DNA of 64,000 bases from Streptomyces sennicomposti (GTDB lineage Bacteria > Actinomycetota > Actinomycetes > Streptomycetales > Streptomycetaceae), in assembly GCF_019890635.1 (NCBI RefSeq), contig NZ_JAIOAB010000009.1:94193-158192 (forward strand), read 5' to 3'. Both the position numbers and the translations under genes were made by a program. Numbering within the stretch: position 1 is the first letter of the stretch; the number at the start of each line of letters is the position of its first letter. Shown one piece after another: positions 28,876-45,064 of the stretch. Below the pieces are notes generated by a model, which saw nothing but the letters and a program-made list of their open reading frames with translations, was not told the origin of the DNA and did no database searches.

Positions 28876-29383
28876 TCCTCCACAGATTCGGCGACTTTTT
28901 TCCGTCCACATGCTGGGGACTGCGAAGTTGTCCAGACTGCGTCCACAGGCCAGCCTGTGGGGAGATCATCATCCCAGCTCAGGTGCCTGTGGATCCGTGG
29001 ACGAAGGATCTCCACAGGCTGTGGACAAAGTGGCCGTCCACAGGCTGTGGATCGAGTTGTCCACGGGTAACCCACAGGCTGTGGGCGGTTGTCCCCAATG
29101 ATCGGCCCCTTCTCCACATGGCTGTCCACTGTTCGGCAACGCGGCGACCCCGATCACCGCGTCGAGTGAAAGCCGTCACACCAGGCTGCCGGTTTGGGGT
29201 GTGGGAAACCCGGGAAAATCTGGGGACGCAGCTGGGGAGAACTGCCCTCAGCCTGTGGGCGAGGTGTGCAGAACTTTCTGTTCTCCACAGAAGCGCCCGG
29301 TTGTCCACCGGCTCCACCCACAGGGGCAGTGGACAAAATCTCCGCGCTGAGCTGGGCAAACGTGGTTATCCACCGTATCCACA
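28876..29383. other. oriC, chromosomal replication origin
   Basis: A cluster of DnaA boxes lies in the dnaA-dnaN gap. One box is perfect (TGTGGACAA, 29020-29028). Those with one mismatch are at 28928, 29057, 29089, 29110, 29281, 29301, 29328, 29366 and 29375. Those with two mismatches are at 28876, 28902, 28939, 28996, 29008, 29034, 29122, 29200 and 29254. The total of ~19 matches the number described for Streptomyces oriC. Boxes fall in two groups separated by a sparse zone (29131-29199). The whole gap 28535-29609 has no gene. Confidence 0.95.
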
Positions 29384-29609
29384 GGCCCTACTACTACTCC
29401 CGACTAGAGAGAGCGTGGAATTCGTTTCGAAGCGGGGCCTGTGCACAACTCGCCGTCTCGAGCCCGGCCGCCCCTCGGAGCGACTTGACCCCGACAGGCA
29501 CCTACTGTCAGTGGCGTGCGTCAGACTGGTCCCCCGGTGTCCTTCCCGCCGCAGTGCGCGGTGACACCGAGTCGGAGGACTCAGAAGCAACAGCAGGAGG
29601 CGGCTTACG

Positions 29610-30740
29610 GTGAAGATCCGGGTGGAACGCGACGTACTCGCGGAGGCAGTGGCCTGGGCGGCACGCAGCCTCCCGGCCCGTCCGCCGGCGCCTGTTCTCG
29701 CCGGCCTGCTGCTGAAGGCCGAGGACGGCCAGCTGAGCCTGTCGAGCTTCGACTACGAGGTCTCCGCCCGGGTGTCGGTCGAGGCCGAGGTCGAGGAGGA
29801 GGGCACGGTCCTGGTCTCCGGCCGCCTGCTCGCCGACATCTCCCGCGCCCTGCCCAACCGGCCGGTGGAGATTTCCACAGACGGTGTACGGGCGACCGTG
29901 GTCTGCGGCTCGTCCCGCTTCACGCTCCACACACTGCCTGTGGAGGAGTACCCGGCGCTGCCGCAGATGCCGAACGCGACGGGCACGGTGCCCGGCGAGG
30001 TCTTCGCCTCCGCCGTGCAGCAGGTCGCCATCGCGGCCGGCCGCGACGACACGCTGCCCGTCCTCACCGGTGTCCGCATCGAGATCGAGGGCGACACGGT
30101 CACGCTGGCCTCCACCGACCGCTACCGCTTCGCGGTCCGCGAGTTCCTGTGGAAGCCGGAGAACCCGGACGTCTCCGCGGTCGCCCTGGTGCCCGCCAAG
30201 ACGCTCCAGGACACCGCCAAGGCGCTGACCAGCGGCGACAGCGTGATCCTGGCGCTGTCCGGCTCCGGCGCCGGTGAGGGCCTGATCGGCTTCGAGGGCG
30301 CGGGCCGGCGGACCACCACGCGGCTGCTCGAAGGCGACCTGCCGAAGTACCGCACGCTGTTCCCGACCGAGTTCAACTCCGTCGCCGTCATCGAGACCGC
30401 CCCCTTCGTGGAGGCCGTCAAGCGCGTGGCCCTGGTCGCCGAGCGCAACACCCCGGTGCGGCTGAGCTTCGAGCAGGGCGTGCTCATCCTGGAGGCCGGC
30501 TCCAGCGACGACGCACAGGCTGTGGAAAGGGTCGACGCCCAGCTCGACGGCGACGACATCTCCATCGCCTTCAACCCGACGTTCCTGCTGGACGGCCTCA
30601 GCGCGATCGACTCGCCCGTGGCTCAGCTCTCCTTCACGACGTCCACCAAGCCCGCCCTGCTCAGCGGCAAGCCCGCGGTGGACGCGGAGGCGGACGACGC
30701 GTACAAGTACCTGATCATGCCGGTGCGGCTGAGCGGCTGA
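29610..30740 (+). CDS. dnaN: DNA polymerase III beta sliding clamp
   Basis: The 376-residue processivity clamp has three repeated clamp domains beginning KIRVERDVLAEAVAWAARSLPARPPAPVLAGLLL. It continues with VSGRLLADISRALPN and LPVLTGVRIEIEGDTVTLASTDRYRFAVRE, and ends with the conserved YLIMPVRLSG. The GTG start follows an AGGAGGCGG. It is the first gene right of oriC. Confidence 0.97.
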   Translation: MKIRVERDVLAEAVAWAARSLPARPPAPVLAGLLLKAEDGQLSLSSFDYEVSARVSVEAEVEEEGTVLVSGRLLADISRALPNRPVEISTDGVRATVVCGSSRFTLHTLPVEEYPALPQMPNATGTVPGEVFASAVQQVAIAAGRDDTLPVLTGVRIEIEGDTVTLASTDRYRFAVREFLWKPENPDVSAVALVPAKTLQDTAKALTSGDSVILALSGSGAGEGLIGFEGAGRRTTTRLLEGDLPKYRTLFPTEFNSVAVIETAPFVEAVKRVALVAERNTPVRLSFEQGVLILEAGSSDDAQAVERVDAQLDGDDISIAFNPTFLLDGLSAIDSPVAQLSFTTSTKPALLSGKPAVDAEADDAYKYLIMPVRLSG

Positions 30741-31016
30741 GCCGGCGGCCGGGGCGCGGGGGCGTCGCCCACAGGCGCGCCACGGGTGCCACAGGCACCA
30801 CTGGCGCCCCGCCGCTGCCCCCGCGGGACCGCCTTGAGCGGCTTGAGCGCCCTGAGCGGCTTGCCGGCCCGGTTCTCCGCCGGTCCGTCCGGGGCGTGGG
30901 CATACGCCTTCGTATGAGCGCGTATGCCCACGGATGTGCGCGAGCGTCCGGGTTTAGGCTCGGCCGGGGCACGCGAGTGCCCCCATGCCACGTCGGAACC
31001 CCTAAGGACACAACTG

Positions 31017-31892
31017 ATGGAGCTCGGTCTCGTCGGCCTCGGCAAGATGGGCGGCAACATGCGCGAGCGCATCCGCCGCGCCGGCCACACCGTCATCGGA
31101 TACGACCGCAACCCCGACCTCGCGGACGTCCACAGCCTCGAGGAGCTTGTGGGCAAGCTGCAGGGCCCGCGCGTGGTCTGGGTGATGGTCCCGGCCGGCG
31201 CCCCGACCCAGTCGACCATCGACGCCCTCGCCGAGCTGCTGGAGCCCGGCGACGTGGTCGTGGACGGCGGCAACTCCCGCTGGACCGACGACGAGAAGCA
31301 CGCCGAGGAGCTGGCGGCCAAGGGCATAGGCTTCGTGGACTGCGGCGTCTCCGGCGGCGTCTGGGGCCTGGAGAACGGGTACGCGCTGATGTACGGCGGC
31401 GACGCCGAGAACGTCGCCAAGGTGCAGCCGGTCTTCGACGCGCTGAAGCCGGAGGGCGACTTCGGCTCGGTGCACGCCGGCAAGGTCGGCGCCGGTCACT
31501 TCGCCAAGATGGTCCACAACGGCATCGAGTACGCGATGATGCAGGCTTACGCCGAGGGCTGGGAACTCCTGGAGAAGGTCGACTCCGTCGACAACGTCCG
31601 CGAGGTCTTCCGCTCCTGGCAGGAGGGCACCGTCATCCGCTCCTGGCTGCTCGACCTCGCCGTCAACGCGCTCGACGAGGACCAGCACCTGGATGGACTG
31701 CGGGGCTTCGCGCAGGACTCCGGCGAGGGCCGGTGGACCGTCGAGGCGGCCATCGACAACGCCGTGCCGCTGCCCGCGATCACGGCCTCGCTGTTCGCGC
31801 GGTTCGCCTCCCGCCAGGAGGACTCGCCGCAGATGAAGATGATCGCCGCGCTGCGCAACCAGTTCGGCGGCCACGCCGTGGAGAAGAAGTAG
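31017..31892 (+). CDS. gnd: 6-phosphogluconate dehydrogenase (decarboxylating), short NAD-type
   Basis: The 291-residue oxidative pentose-phosphate enzyme has [21 protein letters not shown] (Rossmann), [23 protein letters not shown], and the catalytic lysine/His region [24 protein letters not shown]. The length is that of the short bacterial GndA class rather than the 470-residue form. The ATG is chosen for its AAGGA ribosome site; the open frame is longer upstream. A gnd between dnaN and recF is characteristic of Streptomyces. Confidence 0.94.
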   Translation: MELGLVGLGKMGGNMRERIRRAGHTVIGYDRNPDLADVHSLEELVGKLQGPRVVWVMVPAGAPTQSTIDALAELLEPGDVVVDGGNSRWTDDEKHAEELAAKGIGFVDCGVSGGVWGLENGYALMYGGDAENVAKVQPVFDALKPEGDFGSVHAGKVGAGHFAKMVHNGIEYAMMQAYAEGWELLEKVDSVDNVREVFRSWQEGTVIRSWLLDLAVNALDEDQHLDGLRGFAQDSGEGRWTVEAAIDNAVPLPAITASLFARFASRQEDSPQMKMIAALRNQFGGHAVEKK

Positions 31893-31944
31893 CCCGCAGG
31901 ACCGCACGACGGTCCGCATTGCTGGAGGAGGCCGGCGAAGGTCC

Positions 31945-33066
31945 ATGCACGTCACGCATCTGTCGCTGGCCGACTTCCGCTCGTACGCCCGGGCCGAGGT
32001 GCCGCTCGACCCGGGCGTCACCGCCTTCGTGGGCCCCAACGGGCAGGGCAAGACCAACCTCGTGGAGGCGGTCGGCTACCTCGCCGCCCTCGGCAGCCAC
32101 CGGGTCGCCACCGACGCCCCGCTGATCCGGATGGGCGCCGAACGCGCGGTGATCCGCGCCCAGGTGCGCCAGGGCGAGCGGCAGCAGCTGGTCGAGCTGG
32201 AGCTGAACCCGGGCCGCGCCAACCGGGCCCGGATCAACCGGTCCTCGCAGGTCAGACCGCGCGACGTGCTCGGCATCGTACGGACCGTGCTGTTCGCGCC
32301 GGAGGACCTCGCCCTGGTCAAGGGCGACCCCGGGGAGCGGCGCCGTTTCCTGGACGAGCTGATCACGGCCCGCTCGCCGCGCATGGCGGGCGTGCGCTCG
32401 GACTACGAGCGGGTGCTCAAGCAGCGCAACACGCTCCTGAAGTCCGCCGCGCTGGCCCGGCGGCACGGCGGCCGCTCCATGGACATGTCCACGCTGGACG
32501 TGTGGGACCAGCACCTCGCGCGCGCGGGAGCCGAACTGCTCGCGCGGCGCCTCGACCTGATCGCGGCGCTGCAACCGCTGGCCGACAAGGCGTACGAGCA
32601 GCTGGCGCCCGGCGGCGGCCCGCTCGCGCTGGAGTACAAGCCGTCCGCGCCGGGCGAGGCGCACACGCGCGAGGACCTGTACGCGCAGCTGACGGCGGCG
32701 CTCGCCGACGCCCGCAAGCAGGAGATCGAGCGGGGCGTCACCCTGGTCGGACCCCATCGTGACGACCTGCTCCTCAAGCTCGGCCAGCTGCCCGCCAAGG
32801 GGTACGCCTCGCACGGCGAGTCCTGGTCGTACGCGCTGGCGCTGCGCCTGGCCTCGTACGACCTGCTGCGCGCCGAGGGCAACGAGCCGGTGCTGATCCT
32901 CGACGACGTCTTCGCCGAGCTGGACGCCCGGCGCCGGGAGCGGCTGGCCGAGCTGGTGGCGCCCGGCGAGCAGGTCCTGGTGACCGCCGCGGTGGACGAC
33001 GACGTGCCGCACGTCCTGGCGGGGGCGCGGTTCACGGTGTCGGACGGGGCGGTGGAGCGCCTATGA
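31945..33066 (+). CDS. recF: DNA replication/repair protein RecF
   Basis: The 373-residue SMC-like ATPase loads RecA at gaps. It has Walker [21 protein letters not shown], the signature region [14 protein letters not shown] and Walker [21 protein letters not shown]. It overlaps the DciA-like gene by four bases (ATGA). Confidence 0.97.
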   Translation: MHVTHLSLADFRSYARAEVPLDPGVTAFVGPNGQGKTNLVEAVGYLAALGSHRVATDAPLIRMGAERAVIRAQVRQGERQQLVELELNPGRANRARINRSSQVRPRDVLGIVRTVLFAPEDLALVKGDPGERRRFLDELITARSPRMAGVRSDYERVLKQRNTLLKSAALARRHGGRSMDMSTLDVWDQHLARAGAELLARRLDLIAALQPLADKAYEQLAPGGGPLALEYKPSAPGEAHTREDLYAQLTAALADARKQEIERGVTLVGPHRDDLLLKLGQLPAKGYASHGESWSYALALRLASYDLLRAEGNEPVLILDDVFAELDARRRERLAELVAPGEQVLVTAAVDDDVPHVLAGARFTVSDGAVERL

Positions 33067-33740
33067 ACCCCGAGCACGGCCCGGCGGCCGGCCGCCCGCA
33101 GCCGAACCCGAACCCCGCGCCGAGTCCCGCGCCGAACCGGACGACGAGCCCCGCCTCGCATCCCGCGGCGGACCCCGGCCGGCAGCCCTCCGGCGCGGCC
33201 CCCGGCCCTGCCGCGAACAGCCCGAAGACCCCCAGGACCCCCGAGCCCTCGGGCGTCGACCTCGCGCGCGTGGCGTTGCGCGCCGCGAAGGAGGCGGCGC
33301 GCGCGCGGGGCGACGCGGCGCAGCAGAAGAAGCAGGCGCGGCGCGGCGGTCTGCGCTCCGGCGCGCGCGCCGACGGCCGCGATCCCCTGGCGCTCGGCGC
33401 CGCGATCAACCGCCTGATCACCGAACGCGGCTGGGAGACCCCCGCGGCGGTGGGCGGCGTGATGGGCCGCTGGCCGCAGATCGTCGGCGCGGACGTGGCC
33501 AAGCACTGCGCGCCGGAGCGGTACGACGAGGACGAGCGCGTGCTGACGGTGCGCTGCGACTCGACGGCGTGGGCGACGAATCTGCGCCTCCTCGCGCCGA
33601 CGCTCGTCGCCCGGCTGAACGAGGACCTCGGCCATGGCGCGGTCCGGCTGATCAAGGTCTTCGGCCCCGGCGGACCGGTCCGCCGGCACGGTCCCCTGCG
33701 CGCTCCGGGCAGCACGGGACCCGGTGACACGTACGGGTGA
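33063..33740 (+). CDS. DUF721 protein, DciA-like replicative helicase loader
   Basis: A 225-residue protein. The first ~70 residues are Pro/Asn/Ala-rich and disordered, followed by a basic helical part. The C-terminal DUF721 domain is [27 protein letters not shown] and [31 protein letters not shown]721 proteins include DciA, the ancestral loader of DnaB, and the mycobacterial homologue sits in the same dnaA-dnaN-recF-X-gyrB order. Translationally coupled to recF. Confidence 0.88.
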   Translation: MNPEHGPAAGRPQPNPNPAPSPAPNRTTSPASHPAADPGRQPSGAAPGPAANSPKTPRTPEPSGVDLARVALRAAKEAARARGDAAQQKKQARRGGLRSGARADGRDPLALGAAINRLITERGWETPAAVGGVMGRWPQIVGADVAKHCAPERYDEDERVLTVRCDSTAWATNLRLLAPTLVARLNEDLGHGAVRLIKVFGPGGPVRRHGPLRAPGSTGPGDTYG

Positions 33741-36215
<2,475 letters not shown>

Positions 36216-36257
36216 GTCGGTCTCAGCTGACCGCACCAGGAAGGATCCTCACCAGCA

Positions 36258-38852
<2,595 letters not shown>

Positions 38853-38871
38853 CACGAGGAGAAGAGTCATC

Positions 38872-39606
38872 GTGAGCGGAGCCACGGGCGCCGGATCGAC
38901 CGGTACCTCCACGGGTACGGAAACGGACGGCGGCCGTGGCTCCGCCGCGCGTGCGACCGACCCGCACACGACCAACCTGAAGCCGATCAAGCCGTCGGCG
39001 GCAGAGCAGCACTCGCCCGACTCTCACGGACCCCAGGGGGGAACGGTGACGGACACCCGAGGCCGCCAGACCCAGCCCGGCGCCGGCCGGCCCGGCTCGC
39101 CGCTGCCGGGCGAGCGGCAGCCGCAGCAGTCGTCGGAGCCGTACCACCCGCCGCAGGCCTACCCGGCCGCCGGCGGGCCCGCGGACCGCACCGGCACCGT
39201 GCGCCGCCCGCGCACCGGCGCCCGGACCACGCCGCGCACCCGCAAGGCCCGGCTGCGGGTGGCCAAGGCCGACCCGTGGTCGGTGATGAAGGTCAGCTTC
39301 CTGCTCTCCATCGCGCTCGGCATCTGCACGGTCGTCGCGTCCGCGGTGCTGTGGATGGTCATGAACGCGATGGGCGTGTTCTCGACGGTCGGCGGGACGA
39401 TCTCGGAGGCCACCGGGTCCAACGACTCGAACGGCTTCGACCTGCAGTCCTTCCTGTCCCTGCCGCACGTCCTGATGTTCGCGGTGATCATCTCGGTCAT
39501 CGACGTCATCCTGGCGACGGCGCTGGCGACGCTCGGCGCGTTCATCTACAACCTCTCGGCGGGCTTCGTCGGCGGCATCGAGCTGACGCTGGCCGAGGAC
39601 GAGTGA
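38872..39606 (+). CDS. DUF3566 membrane protein
   Basis: A 244-residue protein 19 bp downstream of gyrA. The GTG start lies behind GAGGAGAAG. About 135 disordered residues (Gly, Thr, Pro, Gln) precede the DUF3566 domain: RLRVAKADPWSVMKVSFLLSIALGICTVVASAVLWMVMNAMGVF, then a second TM (VIDVILATALATLGAFIYNLSAGFVGGIELTLAED). The actinobacterial homologue next to gyrA (Rv0007 in M. tuberculosis) has the same layout; the function is unknown. Confidence 0.88.
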   Translation: MSGATGAGSTGTSTGTETDGGRGSAARATDPHTTNLKPIKPSAAEQHSPDSHGPQGGTVTDTRGRQTQPGAGRPGSPLPGERQPQQSSEPYHPPQAYPAAGGPADRTGTVRRPRTGARTTPRTRKARLRVAKADPWSVMKVSFLLSIALGICTVVASAVLWMVMNAMGVFSTVGGTISEATGSNDSNGFDLQSFLSLPHVLMFAVIISVIDVILATALATLGAFIYNLSAGFVGGIELTLAEDE

Positions 39607-39613
39607 GGACGCG

Positions 39614-39679
39614 CTGACCGCTGGCTGACCGCTGGCTGACCGCCGGCTGACCGCCGGCTGACCGCCGGCTGACCGCCGG
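39614..39679. repeat. Six tandem copies of an 11-bp repeat
   Basis: CTGACCGCTGG (twice) then CTGACCGCCGG (four times), head to tail, starting eight bases after the DUF3566 stop and ending in a C/G-rich segment. Non-coding. An 11-bp unit is about one helical turn. Confidence 0.9.
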
Positions 39680-39822
39680 CCGGGCGCCCGGCTGCCCGCC
39701 CGGCGCTTTTGACCAGGGCCGACGCCCGTGGGACGCCCTCCCGACAACCGATTTTGGGACTGCCGCCCTCGTGCGCTAATCTTCAGGAGTCAGCGCGCGG
39801 GACACACACCGCAGAGCGCGGC

Positions 39823-39896
39823 GGGGCTATAGCTCAGTTGGTTAGAGCGCATCCCTGATAAGGATGAGGCCACAGGTTCAAATCCTGTTAGCCCCA
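39823..39896 (+). tRNA. tRNA-Ile (anticodon GAU)
   Basis: A 74-nt cloverleaf with acceptor stem GGGGCTA/TAGCCCC, D-arm GCTCAGTTGGTTAGAGC, anticodon GAT at 39857-39859 in the loop CTGATAA, T-arm ACAGGTTCAAATCCTGT and discriminator A. CCA is not encoded. Confidence 0.97.
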
Positions 39897-39906
39897 CAGT
39901 TGTGAA

Positions 39907-39938
39907 AGAACCCCCGGACCACTTGGTCCGGGGGTTCT
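39907..39938 (+). terminator. Terminator of tRNA-Ile
   Basis: A 14-bp perfect stem AGAACCCCCGGACC/complement with an ACTT loop, 10 bp after the tRNA. Confidence 0.85.
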
Positions 39939-40192
39939 CTCGTGTGTCGGGGGATTTGGGCCCGGGGAACTGTGCGAGGGCGGGTCTGCGGTTGCGGTTA
40001 TGCCGGGTTCTGTCGGGCCTGCGGGGGTGTGAGGGTGGGCCTGTGGGCGCGGGCTCAGGGGAACGGGCGTCCTGTGAGCTGTGAGGGCCAGGGGGAGAGG
40101 GGTGATCGCCTGTGACGGGGCCGGGGGTCCGTGCGTCCTTGCCGGGCGCCGGTACGGGTGCGGGTGTGGGGCTTGTGGATGTGCGGGAACGA

Positions 40193-40230
40193 CAGAAGAT
40201 CCCCGGTCGGCGCCGACCGGGGATCTTCTG
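40193..40230. terminator. 38-bp perfect palindrome downstream of the DUF6344-like gene
   Basis: The arm CAGAAGATCCCCGGTCGGC is followed directly by its exact complement with no loop. It lies ~80 bp beyond the stop of the minus-strand small secreted protein, so a terminator is the likeliest role. The rest of the 373-bp gap (39941-40313) shows no gene. Confidence 0.65.
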
Positions 40231-40313
40231 GGTTTCGGTGGTGTGCTGTACGCAGTCCGCCGTTGTCTCATGAGGTTCGGGTGGTGGCTCCGGCGTGGGC
40301 CGGGCCGGTTCTG

Positions 40314-40679
40314 TCAGCGTTGCAGCGGGATCGTGGGCCGGGCCGGTGGTTCGGCGGCGGTGTATTCGGTCTCGGTGGTGAGCGACGCCGTCTCGTTCTC
40401 CGCGCGGTGCCGGCAGCTGGGGGACTTTCCGTGGGCCTCGGCCCGGATCCGCTGTTTCATCGTGGGGGGCAGTGACCGGGCGTGCCGGGCTTGGCTTCTG
40501 GACCAGGTGGATGCCGTCGTCTGCGCCGGGAGCCGGGTGGAGCTGTTGGGCGCCGTCCCGGTCTTGGGGGCGGCGGAGGCCGCGCCGGCGGTCGTGGTGA
40601 TGAGTCCGAGCGCCGTGCAGAGCGCGAGGAAGGCGGTGACGATGGCGGTCCACAACTTCATGATCTTGTGCTGGTCCAT
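40314..40679 (-). CDS. Small secreted protein, DUF6344-like
   Basis: A 121-residue protein with a strong N-terminal signal/TM (KIMKLWTAIVTAFLALCTALGLITTTAGAASA). A Ser/Thr/Arg-rich, low-hydrophobicity mature part follows, without cysteine motifs beyond one C. The ribosome site GAGGGG precedes the ATG. The N-terminus and location between tRNA-Ile and the DLW-39 gene fit the Streptomyces DUF6344 family, from memory of that neighbourhood. The function is unknown. Confidence 0.6.
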   Translation of the reverse strand: MDQHKIMKLWTAIVTAFLALCTALGLITTTAGAASAAPKTGTAPNSSTRLPAQTTASTWSRSQARHARSLPPTMKQRIRAEAHGKSPSCRHRAENETASLTTETEYTAAEPPARPTIPLQR

Positions 40680-41005
40680 GGCCCCTCACTTTCGGGTTGG
40701 GCGATTTGCGTACTTTGCTCATGATGTGTATGTGGACCGCGAAGTGGTGGACCGACGCCCGTGGCGCCGCGATCTTCGGATGAACACCACTCGGATGGAG
40801 GCATGCGGGGCGAAAAGGTGCGCAGACGGGAGGAGGGCGGGCAAAGTCGCGTTCCGTGAGGGGGTGATCACCCTTCGTCCGCCGTGTCCTAGCGGCCTCG
40901 CGCACCCGGCAGTTGAGGGCCGACGCAGGTCACCGATCGATATCGGCCGGTGTGTATAGTCGGGCGCCAGAGGTCCCCTACGTCAACGAAAGACGAGGTC
41001 GCGCG
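40680..41005. other. Divergent intergenic region (DUF6344-like / DLW-39)
   Basis: A 326-bp gap between divergent genes. It should hold two promoters, but no operator, repeat or RNA element could be recognised. Confidence 0.3.
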
Positions 41006-41134
41006 GTGAAGAAGCTTCTCCTGGTCGCACTGGCCGCCATCGGCGGGCTCCTTGTGTACCGCCAGATCCAGGCCGATCGCGCCGAGCAGGACCTGTGGAC
41101 GGAGGCGACCGACTCCGTGCCCACGGGTTCCTGA
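41006..41134 (+). CDS. DLW-39-family miniprotein
   Basis: A 42-residue protein MKKLLLVALAAIGGLLVYRQIQ plus ADRAEQDLWTEATDSVPTGS (the initiator codon is GTG), with GAGG upstream. It has one TM and an acidic tail carrying the diagnostic DLW. These tiny proteins are very conserved next to tRNA-Ile in Streptomyces; the function is unknown. A terminator follows 26 bp later. Confidence 0.85.
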   Translation: MKKLLLVALAAIGGLLVYRQIQADRAEQDLWTEATDSVPTGS

Positions 41135-41160
41135 ACCACCCGACATCCGGTACTGAACAG

Positions 41161-41189
41161 ACCCCGACCGCCGCAGCGGTCGGGGTTTT
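41161..41189 (+). terminator. Intrinsic terminator of the DLW-39 gene
   Basis: An 11-bp stem ACCCCGACCGC/GCGGTCGGGGT with a CGCA loop followed by TTTT; a rare classical terminator in this GC-rich DNA. Confidence 0.88.
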
Positions 41190-41389
41190 GCGTTGCGTAC
41201 GCACTCCGACGGGCGCCAGGCCCGGCGCCGCGTCCCGTGTTGCGGGGCGGGGACACGCGGGGTAGGGGACGTCTCGTGAGACGTACGGTTCGGACGCCCG
41301 TACGGAATGTGCGGATGGCGCAACGACGCCCGGGGCAGGATGGGCGACGGCGGGGAACAGCGGACGCGGGACGCGAGGGGTGGCGCGGG

Positions 41390-42886
41390 ATGGGACGGCC
41401 TACGGCTGCACGGCGGGCTCCGGGCCGGCCACCGGCACCAGTACGGGTACGGGAGCGAGTACGGGGGCGAGTACGGGTTCAGGTGGTGGCGCGCGGCTGG
41501 GGTGGTCGCCGCCGGGTCAGGGGCGACGTCTTAGGGCCGGGCGCCGTCACCGCTTTCAGCGCCGTCACCGCCCTCCGCCTGGCCGCCGCCACGGCGGTGC
41601 TGGGGCTGCTGGCCGTCGTGGCCGGGCTGCAGGCGGTGGCGGCCGGGTCGCAGGCGGTCGCGGCCGGGGATCCGGGGGCGTACGGCTTCGGCGGCGGCGC
41701 CCGGTCCGTCACCGGGGCGGCGACCACTGCCGACGCCCCGCTGCTCGACGCCGGCCGCACCTACCGCAGCGCGCTGCCGCACCACGGCAAGCTCTACTAC
41801 CGCCTCCAGCTCGACGCCGCCTCCACCGCCTACGTCTCCGCCACCGCCGTCCCCGCCGCCGGCAGCACCGTCTCGGCCGAGGACGGCGTCAGGGTGTCGG
41901 TGCGGGACGCCCACGGCGGTTCGTGCTCCTACCAGGCCACCCGCTTCGGCGCGGGCCGCAGCCCGCACCCCGTCGCCGCCTGGGGCGCCCGGGACGCCGC
42001 CCCGGGCCGCACGCTCTGCCAGGGCGCGGGCACGTACTACGTCCTCATCGAGCGCATCGACGCGAACGGCTCCTCGCCGGACACCTGGCCCCTGGAGCTG
42101 GCCACCGCGACCGAGCCGGCCCTGGACCGGACCGGCCCGACGACGGCCCCGCGGACCTGGGACTCGGCCACGCCCGAGCCGGTCGGCGGCCGGGCGGCGG
42201 ACCGGGCCGGCGGCAACGGCTTCGCCACCGCGACCGCGCTCGGGCACGGCGTGTGGCGGGCCTCGGTCCGGCCCGGGCAGACCCTCTTCTACCGGGTGCC
42301 GGTCGACTGGGGACAGCAGCTGAACGCGGTCGCCGAACTGTCCGGCGCGGGTAGCAGCGGTTACGTCGAGGGCGCGCTGACCCTGTCGCTCTACAACCCC
42401 GTGCGCGGCTACGTGGAGGACGCGTACGCCGGTTACACCGGGCAGCGGACGGCCGCCGCGCTCGCGCCCCTGCCGCCCGTCGCCTACGCCAACCGCTACG
42501 GCTTCGCCGACCCGGCGAAGGCCATGCGGTTCGCCGGGTCCTACTACCTCGTCGTCCACCTCGCCGACCAGACGGCGGACCGGTTCGGCACGGGACCCTA
42601 CGACCTGACGCTGCGGGTGCGGCTCGACGGTACGGCACGGCCGGGGCCGGGGTACGCGGGCCCGTCGGAGCCGCGGAACCGCTTCGAGGTGACGGAGGCC
42701 GACCGGATCGCGGTGACACGGGCCGGGCCGCAAGGCGGCTCGGCGGGCGGTTCGGAAAGCGGCTCGGCGGGCGGGTCCGGTGCGCTGCGGGCGGTCGCCG
42801 TGGGCGGGATCGGTGCGGGGACCGCCCTGCTGGTCGCCCTCGGGGTGTGGACGCTGGTCGCCCGGCGGCGGGCGGGCGCCTGGTAG
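41390..42886 (+). CDS. Secreted/membrane-anchored protein of unknown function
   Basis: The start is uncertain. The open frame reaches 41237, but its first ~80 codons are Arg-rich and unlike protein. The ATG at 41390 has GAGGGG upstream, and a GTG at 41483 lies just before the signal-like segment ALRLAAATAVLGLLAVVAGLQAVAAG. The extracytoplasmic region has two repeats of similar beta-type modules (AGRTYRSALPHHGKLYYRLQLDAASTAYVSA and GVWRASVRPGQTLFYRVPVDWGQQLNAVAEL), resembling pre-peptidase-like folds. The C-terminus has one TM (AVGGIGAGTALLVALGVWTLVARRRAG). It is convergent with the Ser/Thr kinase. Confidence 0.7.
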   Translation: MGRPTAARRAPGRPPAPVRVRERVRGRVRVQVVARGWGGRRRVRGDVLGPGAVTAFSAVTALRLAAATAVLGLLAVVAGLQAVAAGSQAVAAGDPGAYGFGGGARSVTGAATTADAPLLDAGRTYRSALPHHGKLYYRLQLDAASTAYVSATAVPAAGSTVSAEDGVRVSVRDAHGGSCSYQATRFGAGRSPHPVAAWGARDAAPGRTLCQGAGTYYVLIERIDANGSSPDTWPLELATATEPALDRTGPTTAPRTWDSATPEPVGGRAADRAGGNGFATATALGHGVWRASVRPGQTLFYRVPVDWGQQLNAVAELSGAGSSGYVEGALTLSLYNPVRGYVEDAYAGYTGQRTAAALAPLPPVAYANRYGFADPAKAMRFAGSYYLVVHLADQTADRFGTGPYDLTLRVRLDGTARPGPGYAGPSEPRNRFEVTEADRIAVTRAGPQGGSAGGSESGSAGGSGALRAVAVGGIGAGTALLVALGVWTLVARRRAGAW

Positions 42887-42902
42887 CTCGTCCGGTGCCG
42901 CC

Positions 42903-42999
42903 CGGGGGCTCCGGTTCTTGCTCGGGGGCTCTGGTTCTTGCTCGGGGGCTCTGGTTCTTGGCGGGGTTCGGAGTCGGCTCGGGGGTTCCGGTTCTTGGC
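42903..42999. repeat. 20-bp tandem repeats between convergent genes
   Basis: Three head-to-tail units CGGGGGCT(C/T)(C/T)GGTTCTTG(C/G)(T/C) start at 42903, 42923 and 42943. A fourth, diverged copy starts at 42980 after a 17-bp interruption. It lies between the stop codons of convergent genes and is non-coding. Confidence 0.85.
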
Positions 43000-43003
43000 G
43001 GGG

Positions 43004-44986
<1,983 letters not shown>

Positions 44987-45064
44987 GGCTGTGCGTCGCT
45001 CCTCCCCCTGTGGTCTTCCCCCTTGCCTTTCCCGCGGCGCGCGCCGCGACCCCTCGCCGGGGGG

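Noticed and set aside
28521..29129. 202-codon minus-strand open frame across the dnaA-proximal oriC region
   Set aside because: It covers DnaA boxes and tandem repeats, has low-complexity Pro/Arg translation and no ribosome site.
39823..41134. Integrated element at tRNA-Ile
   Set aside because: No integrase, no repeat of the tRNA 3' end, and the following small genes are the normal Streptomyces neighbours.
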